This document shows, in pieces, positions 25,441-36,018 of a DNA stretch of 64,000 bases. Below the pieces are notes generated by a model that saw only the letters and a list, made by a program, of their open reading frames with translations, did not search any database and was not told where the DNA came from. Where the stretch lies: assembly GCA_933228895.1 (NCBI GenBank), contig OW121855.1, positions 47,692,698 through 47,756,697 on the forward strand, read 5' to 3'. Position numbers and translations under genes: made by a program. Position 1 is the stretch's first letter, and every line of letters begins with the position of its first letter. The stretch comes from Platycnemis pennipes. Taxonomy: Eukaryota > Arthropoda > Insecta > Odonata > Platycnemididae.

Positions 25441-25700
25441 AGAGAGAGTGGCCAAGTGAGTTTGGGAGGGAAGGTTTTTCAGTGTAAGACGCCCACGCTT
25501 GAGAAGCAGGATGGTTTGGATGAAGACCTGGCTGCTATGGGTGCAAGAGGATGGAGAAAGAAACTCATTATCAGAGAGGATTGGAGGAAGGTTTTAGTGG
25601 AGGCAAAAGCCTACAGAAGGCTAAAGCGCCATTATAAGAAGAAATTTAATAATATAGAGATATTATTATCAACTCCCTTGACACAAAAGTGGTGAGAGCG
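25441..25700 (+). mobile_element. C-terminal fragment of a non-LTR retrotransposon polymerase
   Basis: The 79-codon reading frame at 25456-25695 contains DGLDEDLAAMGARGWRKK followed by REDWRKVLVEAKAYRRLKRH. This spacing (W/D-G-x-x-E-D-L, G-x-R-x-W, R-x-x-W-R, V-x-E-A-K) is what I know from the extreme C-terminus of RTE/BovB-like reverse transcriptase proteins; that is recollection, not a search. No reverse transcriptase core is present, so the copy is 5'-truncated. The sequence after the homologous part is AT-rich (FNNIEILLS in translation), resembling a retroelement 3' tail. It is not a functional gene. Confidence 0.6.
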
Positions 25701-26210
25701 ACCAAATGAAATTTAGGAAAAAACATTATAACGACGGATGTTCAATGCTTTACACAGAGAGAGAAATAACTTCAATAATCAGCGACGAGTCAGTCCCTCG
25801 CCTACTCCTTGGTGATCACCATCATCGCTTTCATTCCACTTAATCAAAGTAAAACATCTTCCTGCCGCCATTACGGTTAAACGAACACAAGGACTAAAGG
25901 AAGGCATTTGCATTCATAACTCGAAACGGTCGCGCATTGAGACATCGAGAATCAGCGCGCCCCTCGAAATCCCACTTCTATGTTCCCGGTGCCTCTCTTA
26001 TTCGCCTCTACTCACAGTTACCCCCGCTGGACATGCGAGCGGGGACGAAGAGGGGAATGTGTTGGGAGGTGGAGACGAACACCATTTGTGACCTTGTTTC
26101 ACCCTGCCTGACCCCCTCACATTCCATCCCCCCATCCCCCAACCATCGCGCAAACCGCCGTAAATTGCGAGGAAGTCGCCGAGGAAGCAAACAGAAAAAA
26201 TAATAAGCAA
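25701..26210. other. Non-coding stretch, nothing recognised
   Basis: An anonymous 88-codon ORF (25937-26203) overlaps minus-strand ORFs and has no recognisable domain. Confidence 0.35.
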
Positions 26211-26660
26211 ACCATCCCTTTTCCTTCCTGCGCACCCCAACCAATGAAACGCCACCTTCCACACCCCCCCCCCTTCACCCTCCCGACACGAGCTTCTGTA
26301 AATATTTTGTCTCTCCTTTCCTTTCTTTCTTTCTCTTTCTCTCTCTCTACCGCCCTTCCTCTTTCCTCCGGGTGTTATGAGCATTAGCTCCAGACCCATT
26401 CTTTCCCACATAAATACACTTTATCCTCCTCGCCTGTCCCGTCTACTCACCGTTCTACTGTTACATCTCCAGTCTTCCCTTCCTCTTCTTATCTTTCTTA
26501 TCTCCTACTCCTTCCTCCTTCCCTGCCCCTCACTCCTTCCGATCCCTTGCGTTATCACATCTCGTTTCCTCTCCTCCCCTTCTCTGTATTCTCCATCTCC
26601 GAATTCCTCCATGTGTCCCTCCCTTCTCGTCTCCCCTCCAGTCCAAGCGGAATGTCCCAA
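26211..26660 (-). repeat. Pyrimidine-rich (C/T) block with C10 and (TTTC)n
   Basis: C/T-rich on the + strand. It includes a C10 run at 26264-26273 and an imperfect CTTT/CTCT tract at about 26311-26348. ORFs here (26377-26709 plus, 25998-26411 minus) are compositional, rich in Ser/Leu/Pro or Gly/Arg. Confidence 0.7.
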
Positions 26661-27343
26661 TACCGCCCCTTCACGCTCGAATAAGCCGTCAACTTTTTCT
26701 CACTCCTAAGTTCCTTGTTCTATTGCACTCTGTACTCTGAGTCCCTCTGGTCATCAATTTTTGCCTCAAATTGGAGGCTAGCCCATGATTTAGTGGCTAT
26801 AACGTTAATAATTCATAAAGGTGTAGCCAATGGTAAAGTTATTTCTTCAGGTATCCTATAATTTCACTTTTCTACATTAGCTAAGTATTTCGTGGATATT
26901 TGGCATGATAGTGCAGCTTTCATAAACGTATATTATTTTTGCTTTCCACATCAATAATTAAATCCACGTTCCACCAAATGGCCAGGCCTCCTTTTTGTGT
27001 ATTAATATTATCTTGGTGGTGATGCTACAGACAGACCATTGTATATGGCACACACAGAATATTTAGCAAGACTGTGCGTTACCTGTATTTCGATGATTTC
27101 TAGCAGCACACTTTATTTGAATTGGTTTCAATAAGAATTAAGTGCATATTATGTATGTATAACTTTATATCCTGATTCCATATTAATTAACTGACTCGCA
27201 GAGTCTTAACTTTTAAAAATAGTGTGCCCTGGAATTAGTGCCTGAAAATGGACAATCATAAGAAATAGTTAATATTTACTAAGTAAACCATTTATAGGAG
27301 GGGGAAAGAAGCAATCTTTATTTTCCAACCACCGAGGAAACAT

Positions 27344-27373
27344 GACACTGACTCTGATTCTGACACTGACACT
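27344..27373. repeat. Degenerate hexamer array (GACWCT)5
   Basis: Five consecutive units, GACACT GACTCT GATTCT GACACT GACACT. In one + frame they read Asp-Thr-Asp-Ser-Asp-Ser-Asp-Thr-Asp-Thr and the frame stops a few codons later. Most likely a short microsatellite, not a coding acidic repeat. Confidence 0.75.
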
Positions 27374-27584
27374 GAACATTCATGACACTGGTGTTTCACT
27401 GATAAAAGTTTGCTTCACTTAATCAATGTTAAATGGGATCGAGGTTTTATGATTATTAGATTCCTCCTTTGGTCTTTTGAAGGTTCAGTCTTAACTTCAT
27501 ATCATGGTACAATTTTTGGGACTATAAGCTTCCTGATTGAATATTGCAGGTCATTCTTCAACTTAGCTAGTGGTAGTTTTTATG

Positions 27585-27886
27585 CCAGGGAAAAAAATTT
27601 AATTTTGCACTAGATGTCAATGCGTTGCCTATTTTACCATCGATTAATTTATTATGAACTATTTGTACTTTTTGTAAATTAAATTATTGAAGTATTTTGC
27701 ATGTGCACCTTTGGTTTTATTATTTCAATGCCTCTTCCAGGGGAAACAATTTTAATTTTGCATTACATCTCCATGCGTTGCCAATTTTACCATCGATTAA
27801 TTTAACCTGAACTATTTGCACCTTTAGTAAAATAAATATTTGATGTATCATGTGCTTATTTAGTTTTGCGATTCTAACGCCTCTTC
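27585..27886. repeat. Two-copy tandem duplication, 152-bp period
   Basis: Copy 1 (27585-27736) and copy 2 (27737-27886) share CCAGGG, TTTAATTTTGCA, ATGCGTTGCC, ATTTTACCATCGATTAATTT, TGAACTATTTG and CCTCTT in the same order and spacing, with scattered substitutions. The divergence indicates an older duplication than the ones at 22757 and 35797. Confidence 0.85.
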
Positions 27887-28869
27887 CTTCCCCTTTGCAA
27901 TTATATATCTTGAAATATTCATCATTTCTCATCATTGATGCTTAGGGAAGGTTTACCTGTCTTTCAATTACAATGGAGTTGTATATGGAATTCTGGCGGT
28001 CTGTGCTGATTCTCTTTATAAACATACTATCCTCCAGCTATCTGTTTAGGTGGGCGACGAGATTCTTTTCACCGAGCAGAATTTAATAATTGCTTCGATT
28101 GATATTTCGTTATTATTTTATTTCCTCTTGTTGGAGGCCCGTTTGTCTGTTTTAATGTGACTTTCAATCACCTCAGCAGTAGAGCATGCAACCCCTAAAT
28201 CTTACTAAAATGCCCATTATACAGTTGATGAAAGGTTAATAGTAGAAAGATTTCTCTCGCCTACTCTTGATTTTATTGAATTATATTTCTTGAAGCCATC
28301 CCTTATAGGTTTAGCTAACCCTCATTAATCTCATATTTCATGCGTCACGAACTTGTTAATCTGTAGATACCATTAGAAGGTAGAGTAAGAGAGACTTGCA
28401 GAAGTACAAAAACATTGAATTCGTTTCCTAAAAAAATATTTGTATTTTTGATTATTGACGAGTACCTAATTCCCCTCATATTATGAATCCGTGCTTTTTC
28501 CTGTAATTTACAAAAAAATATGTGGATACCGTGGCTCTGAAAGCAGTCAACAGTGAAGTAGGCGATAGGTCATCGGATCGTGAGGAAAATAGACACAAAT
28601 CTAGCTACAGTTCTTGCCATCATTTTGGTGTGGAAAACGAATGGGACGTGAGATAAAAAAATTCTCCATGTTGACGAAATACCAAATAAAACCAGGAAAT
28701 AGAGACCGAATAATATGATGAGGGTAATATAAGCTGCACAATAATAACTTAGCAAACGAGGTGCGTGGCAGAAGTGATGGGGGCGGAACCTTTTTACGAG
28801 GTCCCATCTGACTTATCCCCACCCTACCACGACCTTGAGATCGGGAATAAGACGCTCTCTCCCTTCGTG
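27887..28869. other. AT-rich non-coding stretch, nothing recognised
   Basis: Short anonymous ORFs only. A minus-strand 130-codon ORF (28601-28993) runs into the neighbouring pyrimidine-rich block and has no domain signature. Confidence 0.4.
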
Positions 28870-29560
28870 TTGAGGCAATTCCAGCGCAATAAAACTCTTT
28901 GCGATTCCCCTCTCCCACTCTCCTGCTCCTTCCCCCGCCATTTCTCCGCCTCCGTACGCAATAATCCCCCTCTATCTCGGGAGTCTCTCCCACCCCTCAG
29001 CTCGTCTTCCCACCCCTCAGCTCGTCTTCCCACCCTTCCTCCGGCATGGACCTTCTCCATACGCCCTATAACTTAGCGCTCTTACCCTGATGTCCCTATC
29101 TCAGGTCCCTCCTCCTATCCGCTCCTCCCCAAATAACCCTCCCCCTTCCCCTCCTCCCAACCCCACCCCTTCCACACCCTCGATGCTGACGTCTCCATCC
29201 TCGCTTTAGCAAGACGAGCGTCCGTCCCTTCATTTCTCTCACCCCCCCCCCCCCCCGCCCTCAAAGTCCTCACGTCTCCGCCAATCCTGCCTCGCTGTCC
29301 CATCGTGCTCCACCCTCACTTCCTCTTTCCCTCCTCCTCCCTCCCTCACGGTTTTCTCCACACCTCCTCTCACGCATTTCTCTCTTCACCCACCCCAATT
29401 TTCCATACCCTCCTTCCCCCTCCTGACTCCCCGCTATCCGCTGCCGTACAGCGGGCTGAATTTTCCATCCTTCAGTTCGCGCTCCCCTCTCCCTGTTTCC
29501 GTCGACCTATTTCTCGAGAGTGTTCCCCATGTCCTTGCCTTCTCTCGTTTGACTCCGTGC
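28870..29560 (-). repeat. Pyrimidine-rich (C/T) block with C15
   Basis: The longest C/T-rich tract in the window. It contains a perfect 20-bp tandem duplication (28991-29010 and 29011-29030, unit CACCCCTCAGCTCGTCTTCC) and a run of 15 C at 29242-29256. Overlapping ORFs on both strands are compositional. Confidence 0.75.
28991..29030. repeat. Perfect 20-bp tandem duplication
   Basis: CACCCCTCAGCTCGTCTTCC occurs twice with no mismatch, inside a C/T-rich block. Probably recent slippage. Confidence 0.95.
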
Positions 29561-31195
29561 GCTGAGGTTTTTTGGCTCTATGGTTTTCGACCTCGCTAAA
29601 TTGGTTCAAATATGCGCATTTCCTATCCACGAAAAAGCTTTCCTTCCGTCGATTTAGCGTTGGATAACACCATCAGTCTTTGAAAGTACGAGCCCATTTC
29701 AGTAAAAGTTAGAGAAAAATGTTAGTAAATAGTTTTGAGGGTGCAGCAGCATAAACTTTAAATGAAAATATTTTCTTAGATTTTCTTGATGATATACTAG
29801 TAGGTCCATAAACTATTATCTTTGTTTTAGTTTTAAATGTTGTGTGAAAATTGTACGAGGTTCTATATATTGTTTCAATGTGTATTGTTCATTTTACTTT
29901 AACTTAAAAAAATTAGAATGCCGGATTAAATAGAATGCCACCTAAGAATGAATTGTAGCTTAAGCATGGTCATAATGGTGAATCGATACTTATTGAAACC
30001 AATCGTAGAGTAAGATCAGTTTCAAAGTGTTCTGTTTCATTGGTATCAAGGCAATAAACTCTCCGTACAAAGACTGAGTGCTATCACTTTAACACTGGAA
30101 TGATCTTGAATTTGATTTTTACCTTTTTTAAATGAATTGGCTTTGTTTTAATATAGCCCAGTATATATTTCAAATTTTATTGATTACATACTTATAGTAA
30201 ATATGTGACTTACGTGTAAGCAAAAGTAGCAATTCGCTATTCTTTACTGACCAATCTTGAATTTTATTTTTGTAATTTATTTTTATTTGTTCAGTCGATA
30301 GACCCTATGACGTCTCATATCTTGTTTTAATTGGTACCTTTTATAACTGACTGCCACATAATTTAAATGAACTTGTCTATTGCACCCTGTGTTATATTGC
30401 GGTTGAAATTGACGGCCATTTATGCATAATGGCAAAGCTCGTTATCTGAATCACTCGTTGGTAAACCACTTCGTGTGAAAAACGTTTCCTTCGACATGTA
30501 TCATTATTGTTTCATGTGTTGCATAAATAATCTAACCTAGCTGGCCTCACCACCCAATTATCGTTTTACAATGCATTGATAAAATGTTACATTTCGTCCC
30601 ACCTTTTTTTTATTTCAGAAATTGTGAGCACATCCCATTTGAAATTTTAATGAATTTTACAGTTATCAATTTTTGAAGCGTAATGATAGAATTATTCTTT
30701 ATATTTTTATGCTTGCAGCAGAGCTGTAAAACAAAAAACAAAGCTATAAAACTCTATGTAACTGGTGACCAACTACTAAGAGTTATGGGATATAAATTTT
30801 GATTTCTTACATGATACTACGTGCTTAAATGTAAACCAACACTGTTTGCTCTAATACATTTAGTAGTTATGATCCATAAACATTTTATGCGATACGTGAA
30901 TTGCCTTATTGCATAGTGAACCTAGCCATTTTTTAATATCTGTTGCAATAGTATCCATTTTGGAAAAATAAATTCCTTTTTGTTGAGTTTGCTTTCAAAA
31001 TTTAATACTTACTTACCTTCCATATCGCGGTAATTTGCCATAGTTTCTATTCATCCCTCTGGCGTTTTGCAGCTACACGCCTTCTATTCCAAACTCGGAG
31101 AGCATCAAATCCCCTCCTTACATTAAATCCGGAAATTACTTTCTATACTTGCTTTCTCAGTAGTGAAATACAACATAGGAGAGGACCTGACTTAG
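29561..31195. other. AT-rich non-coding stretch, nothing recognised
   Basis: No ORF above 60 codons and no repeat or RNA gene recognised. Confidence 0.5.
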
Positions 31196-31201
31196 ATATC
31201 G

Positions 31202-31779
31202 GTGGAAGAGCGTTGGGAAAATATTAAATGTGGGCTACAGGAAGCTGCAAAAGAAGTTCTTGGAAGAAGAAAAGTTGCCAAGAAAAAGCTATGGATCACG
31301 GAAGAAGTCAGACTTGATTGAAGAAAGAAGAGAGTACAAGAATGCGAAAACTGAGGGAGGGCAACTTTGCTGCATAAGAATAAGGGATGAAGTAAATCGC
31401 AAAGCCAGGAAAACTAGAGAAATGTGGGTGAGGAATCAATCCGAAGATGTACAAAAGAACCTTGCACTTGGGTAGATGGAAGCTGCCTATAGGATAGTGA
31501 GGAACCACTTCAAGGAACGGTGCGCAAGATGCAATGCCATGAGGGACTAGAATGGAGAACTTGATAACTATCAACTTGATTGAAAATGAAGACAAAGTGA
31601 AGAGATGAAAAGAATATCTGAGAGTTATACAGCAGAAACAAACTCATCATATGGAACAAGGATTGAGGGATGTGAAGGAGAAGAAATACGTAAATAAGAA
31701 GAGATTAGGTGATAGGAGAATTCAATGGAGAGCTGCGTCTAACCCCTCTCAAGATTGCTCACTAATGATGATGATGATG
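31202..31779 (+). mobile_element. Internally deleted non-LTR retrotransposon (RTE-like), pseudogene
   Basis: One frame from 31202 reads EAAKEVLGRRKVAKKKLWIT and then stops. A shift to the frame opened at 31230 continues with LIEERREYKNAKTEGGQ and RDEVNRKARKTREMW, passes stops at 31473 and 31548, and goes on as MEAAYRIVRNHFKERCARCN. This looks like the linker between endonuclease and reverse transcriptase in RTE-like elements (from memory). From about 31651 a third frame gives MEQGLRDVKEKKYVNKKRL and RRIQWRAASNPSQDC, which is the extreme C-terminus also seen at 48050, 58620 and 60600. The reverse transcriptase core between them is missing. The copy ends in (ATG)5 at 31765-31779. It is not functional. 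Confidence 0.7.
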
Positions 31780-33049
31780 ACTTGCTTTCTCTTTGCTGTT
31801 GAAAACAATGCTTACAATTCTGACAAAACAATTAGGTTACTTTCTTCTCTCATTTTAAAATATTTATAACATTAACTTTATTGAGTTTGAGATGGATTAT
31901 TGGTCTTCGTTTTTTTTGGACATACTCACAGTTCCATGTATACTGAGGTCATTATGAGATACTCGGCTGCTTGAGGTATTACCTCTCTATAATGATGAAT
32001 ATCATTAAATGATTTGCATGGACGGTACAATTTTCTGTTCCCAGCTTTCTCGGTAGCCTTGGGCCTCAAGTCAACACAATTTTAGTACTTTTCTCTAGCA
32101 CTTGCATATTCTTGCGCAAATAATGCCAGTGTAAAGCCAAAAGTATTTTTAACTTAATGTTACAGAGGAATGAGTAAGATGCAGTGGATGAACTGAGTTA
32201 CTAATACAGATATTCTGGGAAGTAAGGAAAAAAGGAACTTTCATAAAGTTCTGCCCAAAAATACGAGACAACTAATTTTTATACACCTTGTAACCTGGTC
32301 TCATGATGGTGTAAGAGGCTGAAAAAGATTTCAGGACAGGTTTAAAATAGATCAAGTATCACATTTTAAAGAAATCGATTCACTGTGGATTTCTGCATGC
32401 AAATAACTCGAAAGCCGTGTATAACGATGGGATTCATTAAAAAATTAATATTGCGAAGTTTTAAAACAATTTTTTATTCCATGTTTATCAGTGTTAAATG
32501 GGATCAATATATCGAGAAATACACGTGATTAAGGCCTGACAACTTATCAGAGTATACAATAAATTCTACTGCTGTTAGCTTTCGAGGAAATTGTTTTCTG
32601 TTTCAGTGCTTCATGAAATTTGAAAGAATTTGCTGTGTTCCACACTTTTTGTCTATATTAACCTCAACCGGTTTCAACGACCCCCTCGCCCTCCCGTCAT
32701 TTTCAAGAGTACAATGTACAGACAATGATGCGGAGTAATTGAAAGTGGTCGAAGTTACTAAAACAAAAATGTGTGGACAACCACAAAGTATTTCATTTTT
32801 CATGATGAAATTGTTCCACGAGCTCGTCGACGATTGATTTCGTTGTAGCGTTTAGTAGCGTTTAATAATCTTCTCATGAATTATCCTTAGTGGAGATGTG
32901 GTATTTTTCATTTTTTCATTTCAATTTGATAAAACGGCCAGACTATTCATTTGAATATGGTCTTGCTGCTCTTTTTTCGGATGCAGTGATAAGAGCCCCA
33001 TGAGTCCGTCAAGGCAGGAATGCTACGGCCAAACGTTTCATTTTAGTCG
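31780..33049. other. AT-rich non-coding stretch, nothing recognised
   Basis: Only short anonymous ORFs; no further repeat recognised. Confidence 0.45.
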
Positions 33050-33540
33050 TTACACTCCCGCTCATCTATTTCGTTCACATTTGCTTCCTCTCTCTCTCTC
33101 TCTCAGCTCAACTTCCCATTTCTCCCTACCCTCCCTCATTTACATTCCTATTCATACTCCTCTAATCTTGTCCCTCCCCCCACCCCTGTCCTGCCTCTCT
33201 CACTTTCTACTTCTCTCTCTCTTCTCCAGATGTCGTCGTCCCTCCATCGCCGACTTTCTCTTCTTGTCACTTTGCCCGTCTCCTCATATCTTCCCTCCCT
33301 CTCTCTCCTTCTCCCCATGTCCCTCCTCATAATCCCCTCTCCCCTGTGGAGCCCACACTACCATCACGTCCCCTCCCCCTAAACGCTCCCATCTCACTCT
33401 TTTCCACCGTCCTTCCTTTCCCCTCTTGATCTTCCACACACACACACACTCTCTCTCTGGTTCGCTTCAAGCTAACTCCCTTCCTTTCCCTTCCTCTCTC
33501 CTCCTCTTTGATGTTCTCTCTTCGAAAGTCACGAGTGCAG
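33050..33540 (-). repeat. Pyrimidine-rich block with CT and CA microsatellites
   Basis: C/T-rich + strand with a CT run at about 33088-33104 and a compound (CA)7(CT)5 at 33435-33458. The 110-codon ORF across it (33000-33332) is Ser/Leu/Pro-rich and compositional. Confidence 0.75.
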
Positions 33541-34342
33541 GCGTTGTTTTCCCTCGAGGTCGTACACTAAATTTACTTCTCGTTATTTAATTATGGTACC
33601 TGTCTTTTGGACAAGATAAGCTATTTCGATCCCCGTCAGGGCATTGCGTTTTCTTTCCAATACGCGTTAAATTTTCCGCCATATTTTTAAACCCAGAATG
33701 AAACCTCAAATTTTAATATAAACGGTAAGCGGTTCACTCCATTGCTGTCGAAATACAGAAAGAGGGATTCCAAAGCATAAAGTGTTTTATAAAGTAAGGC
33801 ACCACATTCGTTAATATATATAGCTTATTTTTAATTCGGAGACTTTTTATATGATAAACTCGTTGACGAGGCATATCTCTGCATTTATAATTCTACTAAT
33901 CTGCATATGTGGGAGGCGGAAGGAGCTATTGGTCATTTATAAAGTCAATTTTAAAGATATTAATTTAAGTAATGATAGGAAATAAATATTTACCGATCAT
34001 ACATTTGACCCCAAAACTGCAGGATTGAAGCAATATCATGGCGCATTATAGAACATAGTTTCTCTGTAAATACTTATATGCAATTATTGCAATGGTCATT
34101 TGAGAAGAATATTACCTTAATAAATAATCATACTAAATCCTACTGGATATGCAGTAGGAAGAAAATACTTCCATTTCCACGATTTTCTAAATAACTATAT
34201 TTAAAGTTTTCAAAAAACAGTACGCACAAGTAAACACATGCATATAGTGTTTGCACACAACGATGCTCAATTCTTAGCAAAGAAAAAGGGTTTTTGTCAA
34301 CAAAAGGCTGAAGAGTAATGCCATAATGTGGATGTTGAAATT
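33541..34342. other. AT-rich non-coding stretch, nothing recognised
   Basis: No ORF above 60 codons, no RNA gene and no repeat recognised. Confidence 0.45.
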
Positions 34343-34668
34343 ATGCTAGTGTGATTTCCTTCTAGAAGATATAAATGTTCAATATTTCCTAGATCTTTTC
34401 GATTTCCTAACCACAAATAACACGCAATTTGACGATTTGAAAATTATTTTCTATTTGTATCTCAAATAGAAAACTCGTCTCAAACCGGAAATTTACTTTG
34501 AATTTATGCCTGTTGGACTCATGCCTGTGAGGTTTCCTTCCAGGAGATATTTATTTATAATATTTTCTAGATTTTTCTAACCTTCATAACCACATATAAC
34601 ATGCGATTTGAACATTTAAAAAGCGTTTGACATTAGTTGTGTGTCTCAAAATGGAAATTTAAATCTCC
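34343..34668. repeat. Two-copy tandem duplication, 178-bp period
   Basis: Copy 1 (34343-34520) and partial copy 2 (34521-34668) share TTTCCTTC, AGATAT, a TTTCTAGAT-type segment, CTAACC, ATAACCACA/AACCACA and AAATAACACGC/ATATAACATGC, then TGTCTCAAA-type and GGAAATTTA segments in the same order. Substitutions and small indels are frequent, so it is an old duplication. Confidence 0.7.
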
Positions 34669-34734
34669 TTATTCCGTACTTCGATCCAAGAATAATAGCG
34701 TTAAAAAGAAGGTGAAGAATGTGCTGATGCGACG

Positions 34735-35100
34735 GTTCTCACCCCTTTTCCCCATCTTCTTTTTCCCGACGTCTCCTCTCTTTCTCTCCCCATCAAAACT
34801 TCTGATTTCCTCCTCCGCGTCCCTTCCCCTGTCCCTCGCCCGCTTCCACTTCCTGGGGCTCCGTCGCCTCCATTCTAACTTCTCTCTCCCTTTCTCACTC
34901 CCGATGTCTCTTCCCTCGCTGTAACCCCGCCTCCTCACTCTCCGTTTGCCTTTAGTTATGCATTTAGAATAAGGGAAGGTGCCCTCCGCGCATTAAGGTG
35001 AATTCCAAAGTTGTAACTCCACTCCCTCCGTCTCTCCTTCCCTCTCGTCTGCGCCCCGCTATCTCGCCATCCCTCTCTCACATGGGTAAATGGTAGGTAC
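34735..35100 (-). repeat. Pyrimidine-rich (C/T) block
   Basis: C/T-rich + strand. The opposing ORFs 34637-34924 (plus) and 34669-34938 (minus) are compositional. It leads directly into the GC-rich patch at 35130. Confidence 0.6.
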
Positions 35101-35109
35101 TTACATACG

Positions 35110-35480
35110 CTAGGTGGAATTATTCGTGCTAAGCAGGGAAGAGTGCGCGAGGTTGGCTGCCGCTGCCCCTAAAAGAAGAGGAGCGGCGCGCGGGGCGTTG
35201 AGTAATCGCGGGCTGAGTCCCATCGCGCCCCTCAAAGAGATCCCTCGGTCGAATCCTCGCCGCAAGGAGGATTCCTTCCGTCCTAATCCGAGAAGTACCC
35301 GACAGCCCGTGATGCGAAGGAGTGTGTGAGCGTACTTTAGTCCCCCTTCTCCCCGTACCCCTTTCAAGCGGCTGGAGTCGCCTTCGCGGTCCTTTTTAAA
35401 GGAGCACAAATGTTCCCCGTTTCTGAGGCAACTTCGTCGCAAGTGGAATGGGTCAATGAATCTTCCTCACTTGCGCCCCG
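35110..35480. other. GC- and CpG-rich island with open frames on both strands
   Basis: CpG-rich sequence such as GAGCGGCGCGCGGGGCG near 35180. It keeps a 110-codon frame open on the minus strand (35110-35442) and a 71-codon frame on the plus strand. The minus-strand product is Arg/Leu/Ser-rich with an alanine stretch (LLLGAAAANLA) and no domain that I recognise. It may be a promoter-like CpG island or an unrecognised exon; neither is supported beyond composition. Confidence 0.35.
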
Positions 35481-35796
35481 CCACTGCCAACGCTTTTAGA
35501 AACTCCCCCACGATGCCTGGGCGTTTCAATTCAACAGTTATTTTTTGGTTGAACGCAAAACAGTTTAAAGATAAAAAAAAACGTTAAATACAAAGAGGGA
35601 GAAAACACCTCTTATAGGCATTGATCATTCATCTTCCACCAAATAAGTAAAGGTTAATGTATTTTCCCCTTATTCTATATTTTAAATATTTTGATTATTT
35701 TCGGGTAGTTATGGTTATTACACTGTGAGATATCTCGTCCTAACAGATTTCAACAGTTGCGATGAACCATTTGCTTAAATAGTATCCCAGATAATC

Positions 35797-36018
35797 CATT
35801 TTGTTCTTGTTACCAATGTGCGAACACGAACCATTTTGAATCTGATCCAATAAGTATTTGTCACATTATTCAAGAGGAATAAAAATTGAAAAACTAACTA
35901 AAACGAAAATAATACATTTTGTTCTTGTTACCAATGTGCGAACACGAACCATTTTGAATCTGATCCAATAAGTATTTGTCACTTTATTCAAGAGGAATAA
36001 AAATTGAGAAAATAACTC
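35797..36018. repeat. Recent two-copy tandem duplication, 118-bp period
   Basis: Copy 1 starts at 35797 and copy 2 at 35915, both with CATTTTGTTCTTGTTACCAA. They agree almost perfectly for about 100 bp (CACATTATT versus CACTTTATT is the clearest difference) through AGAGGAATAAAAATTGA, then diverge. High identity implies a recent event. Confidence 0.95.
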
